This document shows, in pieces, positions 15,266 through 23,544 of a stretch of DNA of 34,291 nucleotides (position 1 is the first letter of the stretch; the number at the start of each line of letters is the position of its first letter). Under the pieces are notes generated by a model. It saw only the letters and a list, made by a program, of their open reading frames with translations. It made no database searches and was not told the DNA's origin. The translations under genes and the position numbers were made by a program. This DNA comes from an uncultured Lachnospiraceae bacterium. GTDB lineage: Bacteria; Bacillota; Clostridia; Lachnospirales; Lachnospiraceae. The stretch spans positions 1 through 34,291 of the forward strand of contig CALWMV010000011.1 in assembly GCA_944382125.1 (NCBI GenBank). The letters run 5' to 3'.

Positions 15266-16195
15266 TCAGAATCTGCCAAGCATCTTCACCTCGGGCTCAA
15301 GCATGACCCCGCTGTGTTCAAATACCCTCTTCCTGACCTCCTCTATCAGTTCATATATGTCTCTGGCTGACGCATGGTCATAATTGATGATAAAACCGCA
15401 ATGCTTTTCGCTCACCATGGCTCCGCCCAGCCTCAGCCCCCTGAGTCCGGCCTCATCAATGAGCCTTCCCGCAAAGTCCCCCTCAGGCCTTTTAAAGGTG
15501 GATCCCGCCGATGGGTATTCCAGAGGCTGTTTTTCCCTGCGCCTTTCCGTAAGCTCCTTCATCCTTGCCTCTATCTCCCCGGTCTCACCCTTTTTCAGCA
15601 GAAATGAAGCTCTCGCCACAGTATAACCTTCAGTAAGAAGGCTTGAAGTCCTGTAGCCGAAGCTCATCTCATCCCTGCCAAGTTTCTTCATCTCTCCGTT
15701 TTTCGTTATGACCTTTGCTTCAAATATGACATCCTTTATCTCTGAACCAAAGGCTCCGGCATTCATTATGCAGGCCCCGCCTACGCAGCCCGGGATCCCT
15801 CCAAGGGCTTCGAAGCCTGCAGCAGAGAATTTGAGGGCATAGCTGCCTACTGCCGAAAGCAGGCATCCGGCTCCGCAGTCAAAAAGTATGCCGTCCTCCC
15901 TCTCATCATCTATGCCAAGCATGGTAAAGCTGGTCCCATCATTCCTTCCCAGATCTATGACGGCTCCGTCAAAGCCCTCATCTGAAACAAGAAGGTTGGA
16001 TCCGTTCCCGATAACGAAATAGGGTATATCATTATTATGAAAATATCTTATGAGTCCGGCAGCCTCAGTCTCATCCTCTGGTATGAAATAGTATGCGGCA
16101 GGCCCCCCTGTCCTGAAGGTAGTGTGAGCCGACATGGGCTCATTCTTAAGGATGTGCCCTTTCCTGATTATTTTTTTCAGATTATTTATATTCAT
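15266..16195 (-). CDS. murB: UDP-N-acetylenolpyruvoylglucosamine reductase (MurB)
   Basis: FAD enzyme of peptidoglycan precursor synthesis that reduces UDP-GlcNAc-enolpyruvate to UDP-MurNAc in the cytoplasm. It has 309 residues. Visible motifs are HTTFRTGGPAAYY, the FAD-binding VIGNGSNLLVSDEG, GIPGCVGGACIMNAGAFG and the catalytic-serine block PSAGSTFKRPEGD, then HCGFIIN. The pattern fits type II MurB, common in Bacillota. No Shine-Dalgarno sequence precedes the ATG. The best promoter upstream would start transcription only about 3 bases before it, so the mRNA may be nearly leaderless. It is the first gene of the murB-hprK-rapZ-whiA-HPr operon. Confidence 0.95.
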   Translation of the reverse strand: MNINNLKKIIRKGHILKNEPMSAHTTFRTGGPAAYYFIPEDETEAAGLIRYFHNNDIPYFVIGNGSNLLVSDEGFDGAVIDLGRNDGTSFTMLGIDDEREDGILFDCGAGCLLSAVGSYALKFSAAGFEALGGIPGCVGGACIMNAGAFGSEIKDVIFEAKVITKNGEMKKLGRDEMSFGYRTSSLLTEGYTVARASFLLKKGETGEIEARMKELTERRREKQPLEYPSAGSTFKRPEGDFAGRLIDEAGLRGLRLGGAMVSEKHCGFIINYDHASARDIYELIEEVRKRVFEHSGVMLEPEVKMLGRF

Positions 16196-16204
16196 ATCTT
16201 TTGC

Positions 16205-16233
16205 AGTATAGCATAAAAGCTCCGTATATGCAA
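16205..16233 (-). promoter_or_regulatory. Promoter of the murB operon (extended -10)
   Basis: Minus-strand TGCTATACT (extended -10, hexamer 16205-16210) has a weak TTGCAT (16228-16233) 17 bases upstream. The predicted start site falls about 3 bases before the murB ATG. The -35 overlaps the T run of the preceding terminator. Confidence 0.6.
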
Positions 16234-16286
16234 AACTGCCGGGACTGACTTTGGAGGGCCTTCGTCCTCCGGGATCAGCCCGGCAA
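16231..16286 (-). terminator. Probable terminator of the ACT/UPF0210 operon
   Basis: A two-part stem: outer arms TGCCGGG/CCCGGCA (16279-16285 and 16237-16243) and inner arms GGAGG/CCTCC (16266-16270 and 16253-16257). A short T run follows on the minus strand (four Ts). It lies about 60 bases past the UPF0210 stop codon. The short T run makes it less certain than the others. Confidence 0.6.
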
Positions 16287-16343
16287 AATGGATCATCTAT
16301 ATTATCTGTCTTATCTGCATTTTCAGAGCTTATGCCGCTCTTA

Positions 16344-17708
16344 TCAGTTTTTGAAGCTGTGTATGGGTGCGGGTATCCTGCCCTTCCTGCTTATGAATTC
16401 CTCACAGGAGTATCCGTTCACCGGCATGACGGGTGCATAACCGAAAAGCCCTCCGAATTCCACGGTATCGCCTACCTTTTTCCCGACTGCAGGGATTATC
16501 CTGACCGCAGTGGTCTTCTGGTTGATCATGCCTATGGCAGCCTCATCGGCTATTATGCCGGAAAGGGTCGCGGCCGCGGTATCTCCGGGGACAGCTATCA
16601 TATCAAGTCCGACGGAACATACACAGGTCATGGCCTCCAGCTTCTCAAGGCTGAGGGATCCCCTTTCTACCGCATTTATCATACCCTGGTCCTCACTGAC
16701 AGGTATGAAGGCTCCTGAAAGGCCGCCCACATAGGAGGAAGCCATGATACCGCCCTTCTTTACCTGATCGTTGAGCAGGGCCAATGCCGCCGTGGTTCCC
16801 GGAGCTCCGGTAGACTCAAGGCCCATGGCCTCAAGGATATCTGACACACTGTCTCCTATCGCCGGTGTAGGGGCAAGGGACAGGTCTATGATGCCGAATG
16901 GCACTCCCAGTCTTTCGGAGGCCTCCTTTGCCACCAGCTGTCCAACTCTGGTTATCTTGAAGGCAGTCTTCTTGATGGTCTCACAGAGCACCTCAAAGCT
17001 CTCCCCCCTGCAGCCCTGCAGGGCAGCCTTTACCACTCCCGGGCCGCTGACACCTACGTTTATGACCGCATCGGGCTCGCTTACTCCGTGGAAGGCTCCC
17101 GCCATGAAGGGATTGTCATCGGGTGCATTGCAGAATACCACAAGCTTTGCACAGTGGGGGAATTCTCCGTCCTTTGTATTGGCAGCGATCTCCTTTATGA
17201 TCTCGCCGCAGAGCCTTACCGCATCCATGTTGATGCCGGTCTTTGTGGAACCCACATTGACCGAGGAGCAGACCCTCTCGGTTGCGGGGAGGGCGTATGG
17301 AAGGGAGCGTATAAGAAACTCCTCTGCTTCAGTCATGCCCTTTGATACTATGGCTGAAAAACCGCCGATATAATTGACTCCCACTTCTTTGGCAGCCCGG
17401 TCCAGAGTCTTCGCCACCTCCACATAATCCTCAACGCTCCTGCAGGCTCCGCCTGCTATCAGCGATATGGGAGTCACGGAGATACGCTTATTTACTATAG
17501 GCACGCCGTAGTCCTTCTCGATCTCATTGCCGCAGGATACCAGATCCCTGGCCTTCGCAGTGATCTTATTGTAAATATTATCGCAGAGCACGGAGAGATC
17601 TCCATCCGCACAGTCCAGAAGGCTTATGCCCATGGTGATGGTGCGGACATCCAGATTTTCCTGCTCTATCATCTGATTGGTCTCATGGACCTCATAAATA
17701 TTTATCAA
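16344..17708 (-). CDS. UPF0210 (DUF711, PFL-family) protein
   Basis: Conserved protein of about 454 residues with the family hallmarks: [17 protein letters not shown] near the N-terminus, [36 protein letters not shown], and a long glycine/alanine-rich second half ([21 protein letters not shown]). Its biochemical function is not established. It is almost always encoded directly after an ACT-domain (UPF0237) protein, as here (spacing about a dozen bases), so a sensor-effector relationship is likely. Start: TTG at 17708 is preferred because AGGTGG lies 5 bases upstream and the product then begins MINIYEV, like family members. The ATG three codons upstream (17717) has the site too close. Confidence 0.9.
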   Translation of the reverse strand: MINIYEVHETNQMIEQENLDVRTITMGISLLDCADGDLSVLCDNIYNKITAKARDLVSCGNEIEKDYGVPIVNKRISVTPISLIAGGACRSVEDYVEVAKTLDRAAKEVGVNYIGGFSAIVSKGMTEAEEFLIRSLPYALPATERVCSSVNVGSTKTGINMDAVRLCGEIIKEIAANTKDGEFPHCAKLVVFCNAPDDNPFMAGAFHGVSEPDAVINVGVSGPGVVKAALQGCRGESFEVLCETIKKTAFKITRVGQLVAKEASERLGVPFGIIDLSLAPTPAIGDSVSDILEAMGLESTGAPGTTAALALLNDQVKKGGIMASSYVGGLSGAFIPVSEDQGMINAVERGSLSLEKLEAMTCVCSVGLDMIAVPGDTAAATLSGIIADEAAIGMINQKTTAVRIIPAVGKKVGDTVEFGGLFGYAPVMPVNGYSCEEFISRKGRIPAPIHSFKN

Positions 17709-17720
17709 TTCATCCACCTC

Positions 17721-17993
17721 TCAGACTCTGTGCATGGAGGTAAATATCTCCTCACGCTGGCACTTTATGTTCACTCCCTTTTCCTCTCCGACAGCATCAA
17801 GGCCATCAGAAAGCTCATCAAAGCTTATGTCCGCCTTGCTCACATCCACGATCATCATCATGTTAAAGATGCCCTGGAGTATGGTCTGGGAGATGTCCAG
17901 TATATTGATCCCATGACTCGCAAGATAGGTGCATATCCCTGCTATGATGCCGACCGTATCCTTTCCGACTACAGTGATTATTACTCTGTTCAT
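17721..17993 (-). CDS. ACT domain protein (UPF0237)
   Basis: A 90-residue stand-alone ACT domain (RVIITVVGKDTVGIIAGICTYLASHGINI), a small-molecule-binding regulatory fold often sensing amino acids. It is the classic partner of the downstream UPF0210 gene. The ATG has GGAGG 4 bases upstream. The two acyltransferase genes lie only about 50 bases upstream without a clear terminator, so read-through from them is possible. Family assignment is strong; ligand and target are unknown. Confidence 0.93.
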   Translation of the reverse strand: MNRVIITVVGKDTVGIIAGICTYLASHGINILDISQTILQGIFNMMMIVDVSKADISFDELSDGLDAVGEEKGVNIKCQREEIFTSMHRV

Positions 17994-18040
17994 AATTCCT
18001 CCAATTTGTTTATTCCCCGGAAAAACTTAAGTCTGATATT

Positions 18041-19234
18041 CTAATTCTTCCAGGGTATACTAAAATCAGCCCGGTATCCCTTTATGATACTTGTGCCGAT
18101 ATTTTTTGCAATATCATATATATTGCGAAGCTCCTTTATGAGCAGGCTGTCATAAAAATCCGAAAGCTCTTTTCTGGTCCATCTTCCGGTCAATAACCTT
18201 GTTATCTTATAATCTCCAAGAAGCTTCCACATCATAAGCGAGGCAGCTACTGATATCGCCGTTATAAAGATGATATCCGTCATGTAATAGATATCAGGCG
18301 GTACAGCCAGGTTAAACTGGCTCCAGTTCATCCTGCCAAAGGCTATCATTATAAGATAAGCCGGTTTGAATCCCAGGAAATGAAGGCACATGACGCTCAT
18401 CGTATTCCTTCCAAGATAGAGAAGGGGCTGTTTTATCCGCCCAAGGGCTGCCAGTGCCTGAGATATATGGATCAGGATCAGGATCCCGAACAGGGGCATG
18501 ATCATATCAGCCATACCGTTGAACTTAAATGTAGGCCAGTTCATGGTATCGCAAAGTCCCATGTTCGTCATGATAACCCATATAGCGGCAATTATACAAG
18601 CCTTTAATACAGTCCATGACAGTTTTCCTTCTTTCAGCACATTTTTAAACATCCAGCCCAGGGCCATGTAATACTGCGCCTTCAGTGCCTGTACCCAGGT
18701 CGAAGGATCCATGGAAAGGGAAAGGAGGAACAGACAGATGCTCATGAGCATCAGGCAGGCTTTATTCCTTTTTGCAAGCCTGATCTCAATGTCAAAAAGG
18801 CAGGCAGCCCAGAACATCACCACCAGATACCAGGTAGCGCCGAACCACTCACAGTTAGTTCCTCCAAGGCGAAGCGCCTCCATTATCTTCCACTGAAGAT
18901 CGGCATGATAGACACCGCTGCAGATAAAGCCTGCAATGCCAAGCTTCTCCAGTATATCTATCACTGCCAGTCCCGCAAGATTAAGGAAATAATAGGGAAG
19001 CAGCAATGTCAGTGTTTTTTTTATCACTGCCTCAAAGAGGCTCCCCTGCCCCTTGTTGGTATATCCTGATATAAAGAAAAATGCTGCTACATGAAATTGA
19101 TAAACATAATCATTGAACCTTCCGGATACATGGGCGATAACGATCAGCAATATGGCCATCCCCTTGAAAATATCGCACCACTCTATCCGCTTTGTTCCAT
19201 TCTTCAGCATCTGATCTAAAGTTTCCTTTGCCAT
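18041..19234 (-). CDS. Membrane acyltransferase (acyltransferase 3 family)
   Basis: Polytopic membrane protein of 397 residues with about ten hydrophobic helices. Its N-terminus (KRIEWCDIFKGMAILLIVIAHVSG) carries the family motif with the conserved histidine (His35). Such enzymes transfer O-acetyl or other acyl groups to extracellular sugars, peptidoglycan or teichoic acids. The subgroup resembles fucose-O-acetylase-like proteins. The C-terminus is a soluble tail of about 60 residues. The ribosome binding site is weak (AAGGA about 17 bases upstream), so the start could be a few codons further in. It follows another acyltransferase by 18 bases, suggesting joint action on a surface glycan, but no glycosyltransferase gene is nearby to name the substrate. 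Confidence 0.88.
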   Translation of the reverse strand: MAKETLDQMLKNGTKRIEWCDIFKGMAILLIVIAHVSGRFNDYVYQFHVAAFFFISGYTNKGQGSLFEAVIKKTLTLLLPYYFLNLAGLAVIDILEKLGIAGFICSGVYHADLQWKIMEALRLGGTNCEWFGATWYLVVMFWAACLFDIEIRLAKRNKACLMLMSICLFLLSLSMDPSTWVQALKAQYYMALGWMFKNVLKEGKLSWTVLKACIIAAIWVIMTNMGLCDTMNWPTFKFNGMADMIMPLFGILILIHISQALAALGRIKQPLLYLGRNTMSVMCLHFLGFKPAYLIMIAFGRMNWSQFNLAVPPDIYYMTDIIFITAISVAASLMMWKLLGDYKITRLLTGRWTRKELSDFYDSLLIKELRNIYDIAKNIGTSIIKGYRADFSIPWKN

Positions 19235-19252
19235 GACCGTAAATGATATCCT

Positions 19253-20326
19253 TTAACCTTCCATATGCCCATCAATATACTTTATGGCCCCCCTGCCTGC
19301 ATCTTCAATAAATACATGAAACAGCAGCGCCATGACAGCTGTCACCAGTCCTGACAATATCAGATCGATCAGGACTGCAGGCCCTAAGCGCAGCCCTGCA
19401 GAAAGAAGCTTTATATAGAGCCATGAGGAGAAGCTGATGATGACCGGCCAGTGCAGGACATAGAAAGGATACGCCAGCTTTCCGCCGAAAAGCATCAGTT
19501 TATTGCCAAGTATCTTTTCACTGATGGGGCTTCCTAAAACGGTAAGAAAGAATAATTCCAGATATACCGCAAACAGCATCCTCATGATCTTATTTGCATC
19601 ATCGATATCCATCATGCTGATGCCGATAAAGGAGATCAGGAACAGGATGAAAGCGATAAACTTCCTGGCTTCAAGCCATCGGATCATGGCTCCGTCAGCA
19701 TAGAGCTCTCCTGCTATCATGCCAAGGATAAAATAATTATAGTATGTATTAAAGACGAAAAGTATTATCAGGTATACGATGAAGCGCAGGGTGCGATCCC
19801 CCCTGCAGAGGCCTATGATGGCAAGCACCAGCAGACTACCAAGAAACATATATATCATGATCCGGAGCGGGCCTATATAGATGCTGTCTCCAGTAAGATA
19901 ACAGGTAAATAAGGCCTCTTTGATGCATCCGGAAAGGCTGGGGACAAAATTATTGAAGGCCGCAAGGAATCCCTGTGAACCGCTCAGGGCTGCTGCTTCT
20001 GCATTGAAGAGAAGTCCGCAGGACATAAGGCCATATACCAGCAGATTGGCTGCAAGAACGGTGGGAACAAGCCTGAAGTAAAGCTTCAGCATATCCTGCC
20101 TTACATCATATGATCCCTTTTTGAAATACCTGCAGCTTATCAGGATCCCGCTGATTACAAAAAGTATCCTCACTGCGATATCCCCGGATGAAGTAAAGAG
20201 CCTCAGCGGAGTACTGTCTGTCCATAATTCAGTGTTCGGGAAAAAGGCGAGTCTGAAATGGCTCAGAAATACGCTTATGCATGCCAATATTCGAATACCT
20301 TCAAGACTTTTAAGCCTTTTGTCCAT
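19253..20326 (-). CDS. Membrane acyltransferase (acyltransferase 3 / OatA-like family)
   Basis: Polytopic membrane protein of 357 residues. It starts MDKRLKSLEGIRILACISVF and carries the family Arg12 and His23 (FLSH) motif, then AVRILFVISGILIS and a C-terminal helix with FYVLHWPVI. These are typical of acyltransferase 3 enzymes that O-acetylate cell-surface polymers. The ATG at 20326 is chosen because GGAG lies 9 bases upstream; an in-frame ATG 5 codons further out (20341) has no such site. Its own extended -10 promoter lies upstream. It is similar in fold but clearly different in sequence from the next acyltransferase, so the two are not a recent duplication. Confidence 0.88.
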   Translation of the reverse strand: MDKRLKSLEGIRILACISVFLSHFRLAFFPNTELWTDSTPLRLFTSSGDIAVRILFVISGILISCRYFKKGSYDVRQDMLKLYFRLVPTVLAANLLVYGLMSCGLLFNAEAAALSGSQGFLAAFNNFVPSLSGCIKEALFTCYLTGDSIYIGPLRIMIYMFLGSLLVLAIIGLCRGDRTLRFIVYLIILFVFNTYYNYFILGMIAGELYADGAMIRWLEARKFIAFILFLISFIGISMMDIDDANKIMRMLFAVYLELFFLTVLGSPISEKILGNKLMLFGGKLAYPFYVLHWPVIISFSSWLYIKLLSAGLRLGPAVLIDLILSGLVTAVMALLFHVFIEDAGRGAIKYIDGHMEG

Positions 20327-20354
20327 AACTAAATTCTCCATGATTCGTTCGGAT

Positions 20355-20363
20355 ATTGTACCA
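20355..20363 (-). promoter_or_regulatory. Extended -10 promoter of the acyltransferase pair
   Basis: Minus-strand TGGTACAAT combines a TGn extension with TACAAT, about 30 bases before the acyltransferase ATG and just after the rpsO terminator. The -35 is weak. Confidence 0.55.
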
Positions 20364-20404
20364 TGTCTGGCCTTAGAATAAAAGCAGATCAGCTATTACA
20401 GTAT

Positions 20405-20434
20405 AAAAAAATCCCCGGACATTGGTCCGGGGAT
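20405..20434 (-). terminator. Terminator of rpsO
   Basis: Perfect 10-base GC-rich arms (20425-20434 and 20411-20420) with a 4-base loop, then a run of at least six Ts on the minus strand. It lies about 25 bases after the rpsO stop codon and closes the translation-gene block. Confidence 0.95.
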
Positions 20435-20457
20435 TGATACAGCTCTTTCTGAGCCTG

Positions 20458-20724
20458 TTACTTTCTGATTCCAAGCCTTGCGATAAGTGTTCTGTATCCC
20501 TCAAGGTTCTTCTTTGCATAGTAGTCAAGAAGTCCTCTTCTGCGTCCTACCATCATCAGAAGTCCTCTTCTGGAGTGGTGATCCTTGGGGTTCTTCTTAA
20601 GGTGCTCGGTAAGCTCGTTGATCCTCTCTGTAAGTACTGCGATCTGTACCTCGGGTGATCCTGTGTCGTGCTCGTCACGGCCGAACTCCTTCATGATCTG
20701 CTGCTTCTTCTCTTTTGCTATCAT
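20458..20724 (-). CDS. rpsO: Ribosomal protein S15
   Basis: An 88-residue 30S subunit protein of normal length that binds 16S rRNA in the central domain. The family blocks [22 protein letters not shown] and [21 protein letters not shown] are intact. The ATG has AGGAGG 7 bases upstream. It is preceded by its own promoter and a structured leader of about 100 bases, so its level can be set separately from the truB-ribF gene upstream. S15 commonly represses its own translation by binding the leader. Confidence 0.98.
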   Translation of the reverse strand: MIAKEKKQQIMKEFGRDEHDTGSPEVQIAVLTERINELTEHLKKNPKDHHSRRGLLMMVGRRRGLLDYYAKKNLEGYRTLIARLGIRK

Positions 20725-20825
20725 TGTTCTTCCTCCTAAATATTATCGGGCTCCGCCCTTACTTACCTCCGACCATGTATGCGCAGGAGACGCGTCATAC
20801 CCTGCCGGGGCGTATCTCACAAAAC
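20725..20825 (-). promoter_or_regulatory. rpsO leader, possible S15-binding autoregulatory RNA
   Basis: About 100 bases of leader between the predicted start site and rpsO contain several inverted repeats: a GTATG/CATAC-based helix with inner GC pairs (20777-20800) and GGGC/GCCC (20748-20758) close to the ribosome binding site. S15 leaders in several bacterial groups fold into such structures that mimic the rRNA site. The position and hairpins fit, but I did not recognise a specific consensus. Confidence 0.4.
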
Positions 20826-20831
20826 ATACGG

Positions 20832-20860
20832 ATTGTATCATCTATCCGCCGAAAATACAA
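20832..20860 (-). promoter_or_regulatory. Promoter of rpsO, overlapping the end of truB-ribF
   Basis: Minus-strand TTGTAT (20855-20860) and an extended -10 TGATACAAT (hexamer 20832-20837) are separated by 17 bases. The elements overlap the last codons of the upstream fused gene. Confidence 0.6.
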
Positions 20861-22484
20861 GTGTTTTTTCGTCAGCATGCCTCCTGCCTTCCTGATAAAC
20901 AGCGAGGAACTGCCTTGCTTCCTCCACATCTTTCCCGAGCAGCTGCTCCCTGAGCTCCTCTATGCCGGCAAATTTCTTTTCAGGCCTTATGAAGCGAAGG
21001 AGCTTCACCCTTATCTCGCGCCCATAGGCATCGCCCTCGTATCCGAAGACAAATGTCTCAAGCCATATCCTGCCCTTATAGATATCATCGGCGCTGACCG
21101 TGGGCTTCAGTCCCAGGTTGGCTATGCCGTCATAGGTCTCAGTTTCGCCTCCATCACGATCAAGGAAGGAAAGCCTCACTGCATAAACTCCGAAGGGCGG
21201 ACAGATAAGCTCCTTCGGCATCTCCAGGTTCATGGTGGGGAATCCAAGCACCGAGGTGCCTATGTGCCTTCCATGCACCACGGTCCCTGTCACGCTCCAG
21301 GGCTTTCCGAGAAGCTGCTCTGCCTCCTCCATGCCTCCTACGGTAATGATGCGCTTTATCAGGGTGGAGCTTATGGCTTCTCCGTTTTTCAGTCTCAGCT
21401 TCTCCACCGGGATGAAATTATAACCGTACTTTTCCTTATTAGCCTCCAGGAAATGTACATTGCCCTCCTTCTTATATCCGAAGGTCACATCCTCACCGGC
21501 CACCAATACCTTCATGCCATAGCGGTCCATCAGCATCTTCTTAAGGAAATCATCGGCGCTGACCGCCATAAGCTCCTTTCCGAGCCTGAGCCTGATCACA
21601 TAGTCCATGCCCATGGAAAGAAGCTCTCTCTTTACCTCATCGCGCTGGATTATATATCCGTCTCCCAGGTCAAGCATTATGACACAGGTCCTGAGCCTCC
21701 TTCGCTGGGCTTCGGTCATCAGCTTCCGGAATATCCTCTCATGTCCCATATGGGCCCCGTCAAATTTGCCCAGGGCTACCGCACAGTCAGAAGCTATCCA
21801 GAGGACTTCCCCTATCCTGCCCTCATCTCTGAGCCTCTCGACATCAGACAGCTTCAGCGCAGTATCTATCCTGATATCTCCCACGGCAAGCCTTGTGAGC
21901 TCCTCCATACAGGCGCCGGGCCCAAGCCTGTCTCCCATATCACTGCAGAGGGTACGTATATAGGTGCCCTTTGTACAGGTCACTGTAAATGTGACTCTGG
22001 GAAGGCTTATGTCCTCGATAACTATGCTGAGGATCTCCACTGCTTTTTTCTTCCGCTCAACCTCTATGCCCTTTCTGGCATATTCGTAAAGCTTCTTCCC
22101 AGCCACCTTTCTGGCGGAATACATGGGCGTAAGCTGCATATATGTGCCGAGGAATGAATCGGCTGCAGCCCTTATCTCCTCATCGGAAAATGCCGGCACT
22201 TCCTTCTCCACTATGATGGTGCCGGTGATATCCTGAGTATCCGTGCTGACTCCCAGGAGCATCACGGCCCTGTATACCTTGGTGCCGTTCCCTATCCTGT
22301 CTATATCCTTGGTGGCTCTGCCGAGAGCCACGGGCAGCACGCCTTCAGCCATGGGATCCAGGGTTCCTGCATGTCCGATCTTCCGCATGCCGAGTATGCC
22401 CCTCAGCTTGGCGCAGACATCCATGGAGGTAAAGCCCTGTTCCTTATATATATTTATAAAGCCGTTGTAGGGGTTTTTATTCAT
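20838..22484 (-). CDS. truB-ribF: Fused tRNA pseudouridine-55 synthase (TruB) / riboflavin kinase-FAD synthetase (RibF)
   Basis: One open frame of 548 residues joins two enzymes normally encoded by adjacent genes. Residues 1 to about 228 are the TruB catalytic domain (GHAGTLDPMAEG with nucleophile Asp43; TKGTYIRTLCSDMG), but the usual C-terminal PUA-like domain is missing. RibF follows directly from about 233: nucleotide-binding GKFDGAHMGH (239-248), GEDVTFGYKKEGN, ISST (371-374), and the flavokinase domain with GFPTMNLE (414-421), GVYAV and LETFVF (Glu476). Near residue 271, where a DPHP-like motif often occurs, this protein reads LDLGDGY. Predicted roles are U55 modification of tRNA and conversion of riboflavin to FMN and FAD. 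It overlaps nrnA by 8 bases upstream. Both domains look largely intact. Confidence 0.93.
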   Translation of the reverse strand: MNKNPYNGFINIYKEQGFTSMDVCAKLRGILGMRKIGHAGTLDPMAEGVLPVALGRATKDIDRIGNGTKVYRAVMLLGVSTDTQDITGTIIVEKEVPAFSDEEIRAAADSFLGTYMQLTPMYSARKVAGKKLYEYARKGIEVERKKKAVEILSIVIEDISLPRVTFTVTCTKGTYIRTLCSDMGDRLGPGACMEELTRLAVGDIRIDTALKLSDVERLRDEGRIGEVLWIASDCAVALGKFDGAHMGHERIFRKLMTEAQRRRLRTCVIMLDLGDGYIIQRDEVKRELLSMGMDYVIRLRLGKELMAVSADDFLKKMLMDRYGMKVLVAGEDVTFGYKKEGNVHFLEANKEKYGYNFIPVEKLRLKNGEAISSTLIKRIITVGGMEEAEQLLGKPWSVTGTVVHGRHIGTSVLGFPTMNLEMPKELICPPFGVYAVRLSFLDRDGGETETYDGIANLGLKPTVSADDIYKGRIWLETFVFGYEGDAYGREIRVKLLRFIRPEKKFAGIEELREQLLGKDVEEARQFLAVYQEGRRHADEKTLVFSADR

Positions 22485-23544
22485 GTCCGAGCCTTGCCCC
22501 TATCTCCTTTACAAGTTTTTCGATATTGCCTCTGAGATCCGGTCCCATGAAGCAGCCGGCAGCCCTTACATGGCCTCCGCCTCCGAAAAGTGCAGCCACC
22601 TCTGCCACATTGAGTTCGTCCGTATTGGATCTCAGGCTTACCTTATATGTCCTGTTTTTGCACTGATACATAAATACTGCTCCCAGAGCCCCTCTCGTGG
22701 TCCGGAGCTGATCTATGAATCCGTCCATCTCCTTTTTTGTCACTCCGTAAAGATCCATGGCAGCAGCATCTATATGTCCGATGACCAGCTTTCCGCAAAG
22801 AGCCGTCTCCATCTCCGAGAGCACCCTGCCCAGGGCTTCCTTCTGGTTTTTGGTCATGGAAAAGAAGGAATCATCTATGATCTCTCCGAAGTCTATGCCC
22901 TTTGCCATGCACCTTCCTGCCACCTCCATGGTGTGAGGTGAAGTGCAGCTGTATCTGAATACTCCCGTATCATGCACAAGTCCGGTATAGACCGCCTCTG
23001 CCGTCTCCCTGTCTATATATGACTCATCAAAAAGATCATATACAAGCTCAGAAGTCGAGGAGGCCTGAGGCACGATCAGGGATTCCTCTGCAAAGCCCTC
23101 ATTGGTGACATGATGATCCACGCAGAGGGTCCTGCCCGCCTTTTTGAGCATGGGAAGGAACTTTCCAAGCCTTGAAGTATCTCCGCAGTCCAGGACTATG
23201 GCAAGATCGCAGCTTCTCTTCTCATCAGGCTCATGGCAGATCCTGTCGAAGCCGCAGAGATAGGCAAACTTCTCCGACGCCTCATCAAGATATACCCTTA
23301 TATCGGTGGCTTCCCTGTTATTTTCATCTATCTTCTCTGCCGGGTCCTTTTCAGCTGAATTCTTTTCATCTGAAGGCAGACCTGCTGCGGACTTCCTGTT
23401 TTCTATATATCTTCTTACGGAAAGAGCAGAGCCCAGACAGTCTCCGTCCGGGCTTATATGTCCAAATATACAGACAGATGAGGCCCTGTCTATGGCCTCA
23501 TTGAATATCTGTCTGAATTCAGTTCTGTCAGAATAATTCCTCAT
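22477..23544 (-). CDS. nrnA: DHH/DHHA1 phosphoesterase (NrnA-like oligoribonuclease / pAp phosphatase)
   Basis: Metal-dependent phosphoesterase of 355 residues. Motifs are GHISPDGD (28-35), VLDCGDTS (about 117-124), VDHHVTN (Asp143-His144-His145) and the DHHA1 GGGGHVRAAG near the C-terminus. NrnA degrades very short RNAs and dephosphorylates pAp; it usually lies between rbfA and truB in Bacillota, as here. An extra hydrophilic stretch of about 30 residues, rich in Lys, Glu and Asp, interrupts the domain at about residues 51-80, between the first helix and the second strand. The start overlaps the rbfA stop by 4 bases, and the 3' end overlaps truB-ribF by 8 bases. Confidence 0.92.
   Translation of the reverse strand: MRNYSDRTEFRQIFNEAIDRASSVCIFGHISPDGDCLGSALSVRRYIENRKSAAGLPSDEKNSAEKDPAEKIDENNREATDIRVYLDEASEKFAYLCGFDRICHEPDEKRSCDLAIVLDCGDTSRLGKFLPMLKKAGRTLCVDHHVTNEGFAEESLIVPQASSTSELVYDLFDESYIDRETAEAVYTGLVHDTGVFRYSCTSPHTMEVAGRCMAKGIDFGEIIDDSFFSMTKNQKEALGRVLSEMETALCGKLVIGHIDAAAMDLYGVTKKEMDGFIDQLRTTRGALGAVFMYQCKNRTYKVSLRSNTDELNVAEVAALFGGGGHVRAAGCFMGPDLRGNIEKLVKEIGARLGHE

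Noticed and set aside
20715-22157. A 480-residue open frame on the plus strand
   Set aside because: It lies wholly antisense to truB-ribF and rpsO, shows no domain and has no ribosome binding site; the long opening results from codon bias of the real genes.
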